A program made the translations under genes and the position numbers. A model generated the notes under the pieces. It saw only the letters and a program-made list of their open reading frames with translations, had not been told where the DNA came from and searched no databases. A stretch of 64,000 nucleotides of DNA, taken from Bin55 sp028819195. Lineage in GTDB: Bacteria > Pseudomonadota > Gammaproteobacteria > Pseudomonadales > Azotimanducaceae. This document shows, in pieces, positions 55,876 to 64,000 of this stretch. Position 1 is the stretch's first letter; each line of letters starts with the position of its first letter. The DNA is taken from contig JAPPMF010000015.1 in assembly GCA_028819195.1 (NCBI GenBank), positions 62,001 through 126,000 of the forward strand. Reading direction: 5' to 3'.

Positions 55876-56038
55876 AGGAAGGATACTCATTTCAGTAGTC
55901 CATGAACTGATTCTGGATAGTTATGGCTTGAGTCGAAAACCTGTGTTGATTGAGGTAGGGGAAACGAGACTGACGAGGACTTCCCATTTTGCCGTGAATT
56001 TGTGAGAGTGTAGATTAAATTTTTGAAATCTAACCGAA

Positions 56039-56530
56039 ATGAGTTACTTCATCGGTAGTTTTGTCCCAAAACCAACCGCTGACATTTTTTGGAAGAACCG
56101 TCCTTTGATCGACAAAGTACGCTGGGTGAAATCAGAACGTTATCACATCACCTTCAGGTACTTTGATGAGCTAAATGCAGGCGAATTATCAACGGTATTG
56201 GATCTGACCGAAAAATTTGCAAACCAGTTTCCAATTCGGTGTCAGACCAAGATGTACAGTGGATTCCCATCAAGCCAACGTGCAAGAGTGATTATCGTCC
56301 CTCTCGTCCTAGAGGAGTTCTCATTACCCCCGGAACTTCGTACAAAGAAACCTTTTGTACCGCACGTTACAGTGGGTTATGCCAGGCAAGGACGAGTAAC
56401 CGTACCTCAACACCCTGTTCAATCATCGTTCATACTCGAAAAACCAGTATTAATACATTCAGAAAAGGGTACGTACACCTTCGTCAGAGAAAAGGTTGCG
56501 AACTCCAATTGTGTAACTAAAAATAGTTAG
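56039..56530 (+). CDS. thpR: 2H phosphoesterase (RNA 2',3'-cyclic phosphodiesterase / ThpR-like)
   Basis: 163 residues with the two HxT motifs of the 2H superfamily: H36-I-T38 in ERYHITFRYF and H109-V-T111 in VPHVTVGYAR. The N-terminus MSYFIGSFVPKP matches the ThpR start MRLFIAI-type strand. This enzyme opens 2',3'-cyclic phosphates to 2'-phosphates in RNA ends. The 3' end overlaps the convergent diiron-protein gene by four bases. It ends in TAG. Confidence 0.85.
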   Translation: MSYFIGSFVPKPTADIFWKNRPLIDKVRWVKSERYHITFRYFDELNAGELSTVLDLTEKFANQFPIRCQTKMYSGFPSSQRARVIIVPLVLEEFSLPPELRTKKPFVPHVTVGYARQGRVTVPQHPVQSSFILEKPVLIHSEKGTYTFVREKVANSNCVTKNS

Positions 56531-57255
56531 CCTTTGCACTCTTTTTGCGCCCCTTCATAAAGACTTTCGTAAAGTTGGTTGAATATGTACGCACCAAGCT
56601 GCAAACCTTGCTCAATGTAGTGCTTTCGTTCCGTTTTATCCCAACTGTTTTCGATTACTTGGAAAAATTCATCGGCGTGTCGCTCATCAATTTCAGCATG
56701 CACCGTGTAATGTGTCAAAGCATCCAGTTCAACCCAACCACGTTTGACAACATTCGTTCCGATCTTTAATGAAATCCCCGAAAAAGCTTGTTCGATGATT
56801 CCCATACACGCGATCCCAACTTCTAGTTCAGCCAACAGACAAGACCCAACTAAGACCGTATTGAATGCTCTGACTGACGGCCAAATACGCGATTCCACTG
56901 CCACTTCGCTAGTATCGATACCGAGTGAGGCTAGGAAATTCGTGAAGGTCGTTTGGTGAAATTGAGACTCAGCAAACTCACCATGTTCTTCCACGACATT
57001 GTGCAAGATGTTCAACCTTTGTCGAGGATCAGGGATTCTCCCCACTAGAGCACTCATTGGACGTGGGAAAAAGGTTACAGCAAAATAAAACTGGGCTTGC
57101 GAAACACAAAATTCCTTTCGCGACATCGTACCATTTTCCAACGCGGCTAAGTAACTGTTGTTGAGTATGTCGACCTCATTCAAGATCTCAAGTGCCCTTT
57201 TTGTTACTTGTAATTCGGTCGTAGAATGCTTATTTTGGTGGTCATTGGTTGTCAT
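56527..57255 (-). CDS. Heme-oxygenase-like diiron protein (HDO/PqqC/TenA superfamily)
   Basis: 242 residues, all helical. The likely iron ligands follow the HDO pattern: E93 and H100 in EEHGEFAESQFH, E143 or E145 in CLLAELEVGI, and H186, D190, H193 in TVHAEIDERHADEF. The spacings E-x6-H and H-x3-D-x2-H match those of known heme-oxygenase-like diiron oxidases such as CADD. The opening region YFAVTFFPRPMSALVGRIPDP also fits the PqqC-like superfamily. Its substrate is unknown. It is the last gene of the seven-gene operon, starting four bases after the GNAT stop. Confidence 0.83.
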   Translation of the reverse strand: MTTNDHQNKHSTTELQVTKRALEILNEVDILNNSYLAALENGTMSRKEFCVSQAQFYFAVTFFPRPMSALVGRIPDPRQRLNILHNVVEEHGEFAESQFHQTTFTNFLASLGIDTSEVAVESRIWPSVRAFNTVLVGSCLLAELEVGIACMGIIEQAFSGISLKIGTNVVKRGWVELDALTHYTVHAEIDERHADEFFQVIENSWDKTERKHYIEQGLQLGAYIFNQLYESLYEGAQKECKG

Positions 57256-57259
57256 TGAA

Positions 57260-58240
57260 CTAAATCTCCGAGGAGTAAACTAATTTTGAAATATCGGTGT
57301 CAAAACCGGTACCATAAATCGTTGCGGTGAATGTCTGACTAATTAATGAGTCAAGACTATCCGTAAATGTTTGGAGTCTCGAATACGGAACAGATACAAG
57401 TAAATCGGTGAACCCCAAGGCGTGTGCTTGTCTGATCGCTGCTTCAATCACCGGCAGCATTTGTTCCGGTTCGTGATAGTAGAAATAGCTTAAATGTGCG
57501 AACATGATTTCACTGTCTTTTTCATCGTAAAGTATTTTTGTCCTGCGTGTATCCTCTAGCATACCTTGAACACCATTACTCATGTCTAGGATGCGATTTG
57601 GACGAACGACAGATCTGGGAACTAAATTTCGATTAATCCAAACTGGTAGTAGCGAAGCACTGCCATCATCAGTATTGGGTAAAAAATCAATTGTCATCTC
57701 ATGTTGATAGTGTTCGACACTTTCCTTTGTGGGTAGATTTAACAAGGCTACTCTACCTTTACGTTTGAACTCCGGTATCCCATTTCGTCCAGTGTAGAGA
57801 TCTGGGGTTTTTGCGGTACCGTCCATTACAACGGAATAAGCACTCGTAATTTTTATTTCACTCAGCCACTCAAATACATGAGAGATTAGTTTTCCAAGGA
57901 TACCACTACCCTGTCGCTCCTGCGCGATTTTTATGTCGGCAATATAAGCAATTCGGGCGTCTTTAGAGTTGCTAATACCTCTTGAATCGCGAATCGCAAC
58001 GCTAAGAACTCCAATAACTGTTTCGTCTTCTACCGCGAGAAAGCAAGTCGCTTTTCCAATCGATTCAAAAAACGCGGTGTAATTGCCCGGATGTTCAATT
58101 CGAAACTTCCGATTCGAACCCAATGGATACCAAAACTGTCGTTCAAATTCTCGTAGTTTATTTCCCCAGGGATCCATGTTTTCGATTCCCAGCTGGTGTA
58201 CTTCTACTTTGTCGACGGAATGTGTGTTCTTATCAGACAC
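57260..58240 (-). CDS. GNAT family acetyltransferase with extra C-terminal domain
   Basis: 326 residues. The N-terminal GNAT domain contains TCFLAVEDETVIGVLSVAIRD and the acyl-CoA motif IADIKIAQERQGSGILGKLI (about 94-113). The second half (about 170-326) is a second GNAT-like or unrelated domain, ending with PEQMLPVIEAAIRQAHALGF. I do not recognise the substrate. The start is GTG 58240, overlapping the end of the interrupted DUF3419 frame by eight bases, so the two were once translationally coupled. It ends in TAG. Confidence 0.8.
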   Translation of the reverse strand: MSDKNTHSVDKVEVHQLGIENMDPWGNKLREFERQFWYPLGSNRKFRIEHPGNYTAFFESIGKATCFLAVEDETVIGVLSVAIRDSRGISNSKDARIAYIADIKIAQERQGSGILGKLISHVFEWLSEIKITSAYSVVMDGTAKTPDLYTGRNGIPEFKRKGRVALLNLPTKESVEHYQHEMTIDFLPNTDDGSASLLPVWINRNLVPRSVVRPNRILDMSNGVQGMLEDTRRTKILYDEKDSEIMFAHLSYFYYHEPEQMLPVIEAAIRQAHALGFTDLLVSVPYSRLQTFTDSLDSLISQTFTATIYGTGFDTDISKLVYSSEI

Positions 58241-59327
58241 GTTTTTGACCTAAATGTAAGATTCGATAGAAGAAACTTCGATCGTTCGCATGAAGTCGAT
58301 CTGACTCCTCAACACGCCACAAAAATCGATCACCTAATTGACGAATCGCTAGATCAGAGTTCAATTGTCGAATCAAAGTATACCCATTGTTTTGCAATCT
58401 ACTCTAGGTACTTTCAAGCAATTGGTGCGCCTCCTCTTCACTAAGCCAATCTAAGACATTTGATAAGTGAATGTAATCGTATTTTTCATCAACTTGTACT
58501 AAGTAATCCTGAATCGATGTTTCGAAAAATCGGTAAGTTATTTTGCTTTGCTGTTGTGGCAATTGCAACCACATCACGCTGTGGTTCGGTGGGTTCTTCG
58601 CCATAAGCATTTGCCAAAGATATGGATTTGACTGCGCTCTGAAATTGTTCAAGCACCACAGTGAACGTTCATGAAAGTGTTTTGAAAAATCCATAATTCG
58701 ATTCCTAGTCGCTTCGGGACCGAATAGTTGTTGCAAAATCGGTAAATCCATCAACTCGTTCAAAATGTAGGCCAAGTCACTAGTAAAGTTAGGGTGATCT
58801 GTGATCCAGTCCTTTTGCGCGATCGTGTCGTTCAAGGAGAACAATTCTTCGAGTTCTAACTCCGTTTGTTGTAGGAATTTATCTCTAATCGCGCGGAATA
58901 TCGCTTCGTATCGACCGCAGTAATCTAGTCCTAATACTGCAATATCTGACAAAGTTCCCAAGTCTTCAAGTTTTATGTCAAATGAACTAGCGAGGTCTTC
59001 ACTCAGTTCTAATCTTCGTTCCTGTGCCATTGAGTCATGACCCAACAAGCGAGTCCGCATGCTTATTTCAAAATGTTCGAGTAAATACAGTTTAATCTTG
59101 CATAGTATCAGTTGTGCGGGATTTGGGTCAACAACGTGAATGGTTTGGACTGTCGATTCTTGGGCTAAGGCTGCAATCGTACATCCTCCCGAACCGATCA
59201 TTAATAACTTGGATTTTTGGGGTAGTTGTCGTACGATCCATTGATCTAGAACAGGGTCTTCCCGAACTTGGCAAAACCTGATGGGGAAGTTCAAGGCTTG
59301 TTGGACCCACTGTGGGAACGTATTCAA
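58233..59327 (-). pseudogene. DUF3419 (BtaA-like) gene interrupted by a single in-frame TAG
   Basis: The frame runs from TTG 59327 to TGA 58233 (363 sense codons), broken only by TAG at 58404-58406. The upstream part carries the SAM-binding-like SGGCTIAALAQ and HVVDPNPAQLILCKIKLY. Beyond the TAG the same frame reads NNGYTLIRQLNSDLAI and HANDRSFFYRILHLG, the expected C-terminus of DUF3419 proteins. DUF3419 includes BtaA, which transfers 3-amino-3-carboxypropyl from SAM to diacylglycerol to make betaine lipids. No BtaB partner is in view. One base change (for example CAG to TAG) explains the break. Alternatives are a sequencing error or read-through. If truncated, the product is 307 residues. 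Confidence 0.85.
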
Positions 59328-59357
59328 TCGAGAATCTTCTTGTCGAGGTAAGACCTC

Positions 59358-59516
59358 TTACACCTTTACTCTGTCATCCCTTTTTCCCTTGGGGTAGAGG
59401 AGATCCAACAAAGACTTAGTTTCGCCGCGAGATTCCAGACAATCGTTCCTGAATTCTTCAACCAAACTTGATGTCGTTACAGCATTGCGAAGCACATAGG
59501 TTTGATTTTGACACAT
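59358..59516 (-). CDS. Small hypothetical protein, 52 residues, between PhoD and DUF3419 genes
   Basis: A short frame begins MCQNQTYVLRNAVTTSSLVE and ends KRDDRVKV. AAGGG lies about nine bases before the ATG at 59516, and the start is only three bases after the phosphatase stop. The position, tightly packed inside an operon, argues for a real gene. I do not recognise it. It reads in the same frame as its neighbours. Confidence 0.4.
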   Translation of the reverse strand: MCQNQTYVLRNAVTTSSLVEEFRNDCLESRGETKSLLDLLYPKGKRDDRVKV

Positions 59517-59519
59517 TGT

Positions 59520-60617
59520 CTATTGCCCTTGATGTGCCAACTCTGCTGGTACTAGTGGAATTTCAAACTCTTGCATCGATCTGCCACGACTACTCACAAA
59601 CTTCGCTTGAATCTGCTCTTCATTCCAATCAATTGTAAGCCATCCAAAGTTATTTACGCGGACATTATTTTCCGACATGCGATAGCGATTTTCTTCATTT
59701 GCTCCAAATCCGACACCCGAAGTCATTGAACTCGAAGTGAACTCGTACAGATAAATACTTAAGTCCTCGTGCTCGGTCGCAGATAACTTTGAGGCTTCTG
59801 CCAAGTGTCGATCCCCACTCAACAAAATAGTTTGCGCACTAGCTCGTGATATCAAACGTATCAATCTGTCACGTTCGTGCGGCATCCCACCCCATCGTTC
59901 CCAACAATGATCAATAGGAATAACTTGGATGCTGGATACTAGTATGTGAAGATCGGCGTCCTGTTCAAGTCTGGACTCCAGCCATAGCCACTGTTCATTA
60001 CCCAAAAGTGTTTTCGATTCATCTTCTGTTGGAACCACTTGCCCAACTCGACAATGTCGCCAGTTACTGTCTCGCTTCTAGGGAGACTTGAACGAACGGG
60101 TATCCAATAATATAAACTGTATTCGATTACCAAAAAATTCGAGAAAATGTGCTTGAAATACACCCTGTGGTAAGTCGATATCGAAAGGTACACTGTACCA
60201 AAAATTCAAGAATTGTTTTTGTGACAATGCCTTCAGACTAAATTCTGCACCCGAATCGTTAAGACCATAATCATGATCATCCCAGGTCGCGAAAATGTTG
60301 GTTTCAGACTGAATTAATCGCTGAAATCCTTTACTTTTGCTGAGTCGTTCGTAATCCGATCTAAAGACTTCAATAGTTGAGTCGTTACGTAGTGTAGATT
60401 CATCGATATAGACATTGTCTCCCATGAACAAAAACACGTCAGGGTCTCGTTGAACCAACGTGTTCCATAGCCGATGATTCGGTTTCTTGTCGTCAATACA
60501 CGAACCAAATCCGATCGAAGTTTCAGCGACTGGATATGAAAAGACACAGAGAAATGGTAGACCGAAAGACAAAATTCCTACCCCTAATCGATCTGTTCCA
60601 CTACTAAAAAACTTCAT
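59520..60617 (-). pseudogene. PhoD-like metallophosphatase gene interrupted by a single in-frame TAG
   Basis: The frame runs 60617 to 59520 (364 sense codons) and is broken only by TAG at 60078-60080. Before the break it has a signal-peptide-like N-terminus, GFGSCIDDKKPNH, DVFLFMGDNVYIDE, TWDDHDYGLNDSG and ILLDTRSFKSP. After the TAG the same frame continues KRDSNWRHCRVGQVVPTEDE, GNEQWLWLESRL and the metal-binding ILLSGDRHLAE. The join LDTRSFKSP-(stop)-KR is where PhoD relatives read through with a residue such as Leu, so TTG to TAG would explain it. PhoD enzymes are secreted Ca/Fe phosphodiesterases or alkaline phosphatases used in phosphate supply. Sequencing error or read-through are alternatives. 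Confidence 0.85.
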
Positions 60618-60633
60618 ACCAGTCCGGTCTCAA

Positions 60634-62436
60634 TCAATTGTGTAACTCAAACAATTCTGAAAGCTGATCCATCATAGCACCCCCAAGCTGTTCAGCATCC
60701 GTGATGGTCACAGCTCGCCGGTAATGATTCGTAACGTCGTGACCAATACCAATTGCTACTAATTCAACTGAAGATTGCTGTTCAATCCTCCCTATCACAT
60801 AAGAGAGATGTTGTTCCAAGTAATTACTGGGATTAGCTAATAAGGTGGAATTGTCAACCGGTAGACCATCGGAAATTACCATCAATATCTTACGTTGTTC
60901 TGGGCGACGAATGAGTCGATCATGAGCCCATAGCAATGCTTCTCCATCGATGTTTTCCTTTAACAGACCTTCCTGCATCATCAAGCCTAGATTCTTTCTG
61001 CACCGACGCCAAGGAATGTCAGCGTTTTTGTACACAATGTGCAATAAGTCATTCAAACGTCCAGGATTAGCAGGTTTACCAGAATTCAACCACAACTCAC
61101 GCGAGTAACCACCACGCCATGCAGTTGTAGTAAATCCTAAGATTTCAACGCCGACGCCACATCGTTCTAGTGTTCGTCCCAAAATGTCACCTGACATCGC
61201 TGCTGTGACAATGGACCGACCACGCATTGAGCCAGAACTATCGATGAGAATGGTTACGATTGTGTCGCGAAATTGCATTTCTCGTTCTTGTTTGAAAACC
61301 AGTGGACTCATAGGATCGACGATCACTTGATCGAGTCGTGACACATCCAATATACCTTCGTCCAAGTTAAACTCCCAACTACGACGCTGCCTGGCTAGCA
61401 ACCTTCGCTGCAATCTGTTTGCAAGTTTAGCTGTGACTGAACGTAACGGCAATAGCTGTTCATCTAATTCAGCCCGAAGTCTTAACAACTCTTCCCCACT
61501 ACACAACTCTTCCGCGTTAGCAACTTTGTCAAACGCAGTGGTAAAGGAAGAGTACAACTTGTCATCTGGTATGTTCCCAAACCGATCCACATTGTCGACC
61601 GCAGATTCCGATTCATCGGCTTCGGAACCAAACTCCGATGATTCGGATTCGGCTTCTGTTGAAGAGCCCTCAACATCCTGGATGTCTGTACCTTTTTCAG
61701 CATCTTGTCGTGAATCGGTACTCGTCGACTGTTCGGTCCTCGTTTCCTCCGACTCAGTAGTCGACGTATCTTGGTGTTCACTTGAATCTTGATCAACATC
61801 AGGTGATTCAAGACCTAAATCTTTAATGATTTGACAACATCGAACAGCAAAGTCTTGTTGGTTATTGATGCTGCCAGCTAGCGCACGGATACTGTCACCT
61901 ACTTGATCCATGACGTAATCTTGCCAATGATTCGCCACCGCAGCTGCAGCGGGTGGCAGCTCACGTTTAGTTAAATTTTGCCGTACCAGAAGACCCACAG
62001 CAACACTCAGAGGGATTTCAGTTTTCGCGGTGGTACGGTCCAAGTGGATCTGTTCACATTCTCGTTCAAGAGCGGAATCAAGATTTTGGGCAACACCAAT
62101 CATTTCAAGCGAACCTATCGCTGAAATTCTCGCTTCTTCCACCCACTGATATAGTTCTTGTGCGACCCCTGAAGCCGGGGAATGTTGGTGGTGTACACTA
62201 GCGTTGTGATGTCTAACTTTTAACGCTAATTGATCACTAATTCCCCGAACCTGATCTAGTTCCTTGACGGAGCATCCGATAGTTGGTGACTTAACCGTGA
62301 CGGACTTACCATGAAGCGAGGGTGTCCCTAAACTGAAACTGACATCTAAGTCCGTTTCATCCGCGATTGCTCGCATCGTAGATGTCAACGCACGTTTAAA
62401 AGACTCTAACGGATTGTCAAAGAGATTGTCCGTCAT
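60634..62436 (-). CDS. cobT: Cobaltochelatase subunit CobT-like protein
   Basis: 600 residues. An N-terminal helical region resembling CobT is followed by a Ser/Glu/Asp-rich linker at about 211-285 and a C-terminal vWA domain with complete MIDAS DSSGS (399-403) in ILIDSSGSMRGRS, then FTTTAWRGGYSRELW and KILMVISDGLPVD. CobT works with CobS in aerobic cobalt insertion into hydrogenobyrinate diamide, together with CobN. The overlap with cobS is 20 bases. No cobN gene is in view. It lies first after cobS in the seven-gene operon, 16 bases before the phosphatase gene. Confidence 0.93.
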   Translation of the reverse strand: MTDNLFDNPLESFKRALTSTMRAIADETDLDVSFSLGTPSLHGKSVTVKSPTIGCSVKELDQVRGISDQLALKVRHHNASVHHQHSPASGVAQELYQWVEEARISAIGSLEMIGVAQNLDSALERECEQIHLDRTTAKTEIPLSVAVGLLVRQNLTKRELPPAAAAVANHWQDYVMDQVGDSIRALAGSINNQQDFAVRCCQIIKDLGLESPDVDQDSSEHQDTSTTESEETRTEQSTSTDSRQDAEKGTDIQDVEGSSTEAESESSEFGSEADESESAVDNVDRFGNIPDDKLYSSFTTAFDKVANAEELCSGEELLRLRAELDEQLLPLRSVTAKLANRLQRRLLARQRRSWEFNLDEGILDVSRLDQVIVDPMSPLVFKQEREMQFRDTIVTILIDSSGSMRGRSIVTAAMSGDILGRTLERCGVGVEILGFTTTAWRGGYSRELWLNSGKPANPGRLNDLLHIVYKNADIPWRRCRKNLGLMMQEGLLKENIDGEALLWAHDRLIRRPEQRKILMVISDGLPVDNSTLLANPSNYLEQHLSYVIGRIEQQSSVELVAIGIGHDVTNHYRRAVTITDAEQLGGAMMDQLSELFELHN

Positions 62437-63445
62437 AGGACTCTCTCGTGGTTCTTAATGTAATTCCCGTAGAGGCATCGCCGAGATCGGTCCCCATACA
62501 CCGTTGATAGTACTCAGCAATAGTTGGGCGCTCCAATTCATCACACTTATTCATGTAAGTAACTCTAAATCCAAATGCTAAGTCATCAAAAATATCGGCA
62601 TTTTCGGCCCAAGTTAGTACTGTTCGAGGTGACATTACAACCGATACATCGCCGTTCACAAAACCTCGCCGGGTTAGTTCTGCTAGACGAACCATATTCG
62701 AGATTACCTCGCGCCCATTTTCCCGTTCATGCCAACTTTGTGCTTTCCCGTACACAATTTCAACTTCTACGTCGTGTGGTAAGTAGTTCAAAGTAGCAAC
62801 GATATTCCATCGATCCATCTGACCTTGATTGATTTGTTGTGTCCCGTGGTACATACCAGTAGTATCGCCTAGGCCCACGGTATTCGTCGTACAAAACATC
62901 CGAAACCAAGGATGAGGAGTAATCACACGGTTTTGATCTAATAAAGTGAGCTTTCCTTCGACCTCAAGTACTCGTTGAATTACAAACATCACATCGGGTC
63001 GACCGGCATCGTATTCGTCAAACACAATACAGGTCGGATGTTGTAAAGCCCACGGTAAGATCCCCTCTTTGAAGGTAGTTACTTGCAAACCATCTTCGAT
63101 TACGATTGCGTCCTTACCGACCAAGTCGATTCGGCTTATGTGGCTATCTAAATTTACTCGAATACAAGGCCAGTTCAAGCGCGCGGCAATTTGTTCTATA
63201 TGGGTTGACTTTCCGGTTCCGTGATACCCTTGAATCATCACTCTTCGGTTGTGGGTGAAACCTGCCAAAATAGCTAGAGTCGTATCGTGATCAAAGCGAT
63301 ATTCCTTGTCTATGAGTGGCACATAGTCCGTTCTCTCGCTGAATCCAGGTACTTTGATGTCAACATCTAAGTCGAACGTACCAGCGACGTCGACTAACCG
63401 GTCTGGAGATAATTCGGGACTTAGTCCCGATTCACTAAGTTTCAC
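62417..63445 (-). CDS. cobS: Cobaltochelatase subunit CobS-like AAA+ ATPase
   Basis: 342-residue MoxR-like AAA+ ATPase. Walker A GYHGTGKS is at 73-80 and Walker B CIVFDEYDAGRP at about 139-150. The CTTNTVGLGDTTGMYHGTQQ block and NQGQMDRWNI match CobS. It partners CobT in the aerobic cobaltochelatase. The start is GTG 63445 with no strong ribosome binding site. It is the first gene of the operon read leftwards. Confidence 0.94.
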   Translation of the reverse strand: MKLSESGLSPELSPDRLVDVAGTFDLDVDIKVPGFSERTDYVPLIDKEYRFDHDTTLAILAGFTHNRRVMIQGYHGTGKSTHIEQIAARLNWPCIRVNLDSHISRIDLVGKDAIVIEDGLQVTTFKEGILPWALQHPTCIVFDEYDAGRPDVMFVIQRVLEVEGKLTLLDQNRVITPHPWFRMFCTTNTVGLGDTTGMYHGTQQINQGQMDRWNIVATLNYLPHDVEVEIVYGKAQSWHERENGREVISNMVRLAELTRRGFVNGDVSVVMSPRTVLTWAENADIFDDLAFGFRVTYMNKCDELERPTIAEYYQRCMGTDLGDASTGITLRTTRESYDGQSL

Positions 63446-63762
63446 TTGATAATTTAGGGGTATATTCAGGAATGATGGGGATAGGTAAATTTTACGAGTT
63501 CTGCATTCTCGTTTGCGACACCCGGTTATCCTAAACTCAGTTGCAGCTCAAGATAAACGTGAGTTCGATCTGTGCACCACGACTCAACCAATCAGTCTGA
63601 CGAATTAATCCGAATCCATTTACTAGAGAATGGGTGGAATTTATATCGATACTACGAGGGTTTGCGTTGGCGTATGACGTTTGTGTGAACTATGGATTGG
63701 AGGAAACCTTAAACGCACAATCTCCAACCCAGCACAAATTCTAAAGTTCCCAAAAACTAACA
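63446..63762. other. Intergenic region upstream of cobS
   Basis: About 317 bases. It should hold the promoter of the cobS-led operon, but I could not identify -35 and -10 boxes with confidence. TTGGAG and CTCCAA near 63695-63730 form a weak inverted pair. No gene is seen. Confidence 0.5.
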
Positions 63763-64000
63763 CTAGAACAGGTCCGTTAAATCCTCCTCGTCTTGCTCCA
63801 ATTGGGATGACTTCGTTTTCTTAGATTCACTCCACGTCGAATACTTATTGAATTGTAAATACCCCTGATTCGAAAGAGTCTTGAACTTATCGTGAAATAG
63901 TATTGACCCACTAAGTCCGCTAAAGTATGCCCAATTAGTCGTTCGCGATATACCAACATAAATCCACTTTTGAATAAGGTCTAGTGAAAAAGCAGACCGA
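63763..64000 (-). CDS. C-terminal end of a probable superfamily I DNA helicase (partial)
   Basis: The frame is open to the right edge, and only the last 79 codons including the TAG stop (63763-63765) are visible. The visible part contains WIYVGISRTTNWAYFSG, which resembles the motif VI region (YVGxSRA) of UvrD/Rep-like or RecD-like helicases. The acidic tail EQDEEDLTDLF ends the protein. The overall family cannot be fixed without the upstream part. Confidence 0.55.
   Translation of the reverse strand, partial: RSAFSLDLIQKWIYVGISRTTNWAYFSGLSGSILFHDKFKTLSNQGYLQFNKYSTWSESKKTKSSQLEQDEEDLTDLF

Noticed and set aside
55793..56005. 70-codon plus-strand frame after oppF
   Set aside because: TTG start without ribosome binding site, runs through palindromes, no resemblance to a known protein.
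58233..60617. TAG reassigned to a sense codon genome-wide
   Set aside because: TAG ends moxR, the LLM gene, the Eis-like gene, the deacetylase, the binding protein, the GNAT and the helicase at sensible positions, so it is a normal stop. Only local nonsense mutation, sequencing error or rare suppression remain.
63777..63959. 60-codon minus-strand frame at the right edge
   Set aside because: It is a shadow of the partial helicase gene in another frame; the helicase-like frame runs to the edge with a sensible motif.

Overview
The window looks like chromosomal DNA of a Gram-negative, aerobic bacterium, most likely a gammaproteobacterium (inference). Two TonB-dependent receptors, a CzcCBA tripartite efflux pump with a TolC-type channel, an LpxL/HtrB-type acyltransferase and a heme O synthase all imply an outer membrane and aerobic respiration. 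Base composition is moderate to slightly AT-rich by eye. GTG and TTG starts are common. TAG, TGA and TAA are all used as stops. There is no phage, no insertion sequence and no CRISPR array. I recognised no transcription factor gene among about 45 genes. F420 genes (FO synthase at the left edge, an F420-type LLM oxidoreductase near 28 kb) and an Eis-type acetyltransferase are better known from actinobacteria.

Layout. 1-3.6 kb: 3' part of a fused CofG/CofH FO synthase, a 52-codon small ORF and ctaB. 4-18.5 kb: one long plus-strand operon of membrane protein, MoxR ATPase, DUF58, two BatA/vWA-like membrane proteins and a giant 2,233-residue TPR protein, closed by a strong terminator. 18.8-24.3 kb: a TonB receptor facing a tyrosine-catabolism pair (hppD, hmgA) with a good promoter, then a small membrane protein. 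24.4-33.5 kb: a mixed block with a fatty acyl-CoA synthetase, LpxL-like acyltransferase, lytic transglycosylase, LLM oxidoreductase, histidine phosphatase, Eis-like acetyltransferase, a MunI-type restriction-modification pair and a histone-deacetylase-like amidohydrolase.

33.7-49.3 kb is a metal-homeostasis block on the minus strand. It holds a ZIP transporter, a His/acid-rich TonB receptor, and a five-gene operon led by a metal-efflux-type permease fused to an HflK-like SPFH domain, followed by HflC-like and HflK-like proteins, an orphan periplasmic binding protein and a membrane protein. A czcCBA operon lies beyond it. A full-length but decayed tRNA-Thr(CGU) sits between the two efflux operons. 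49.7-55.8 kb is an oppABCDF operon whose OppC carries a fibronectin-III-like insertion.

56-63.5 kb holds a 2H phosphoesterase on the plus strand and a tightly packed minus-strand operon: cobS, cobT, PhoD-like phosphatase, small ORF, DUF3419 (BtaA-like), GNAT and a heme-oxygenase-like diiron protein. The PhoD and DUF3419 genes are each interrupted by exactly one in-frame TAG. The right edge cuts a probable superfamily-I helicase.

The most unusual items are the permease-SPFH fusion operon, the two single amber codons in neighbouring genes, the giant TPR/MoxR/vWA operon and the FN3-containing OppC.
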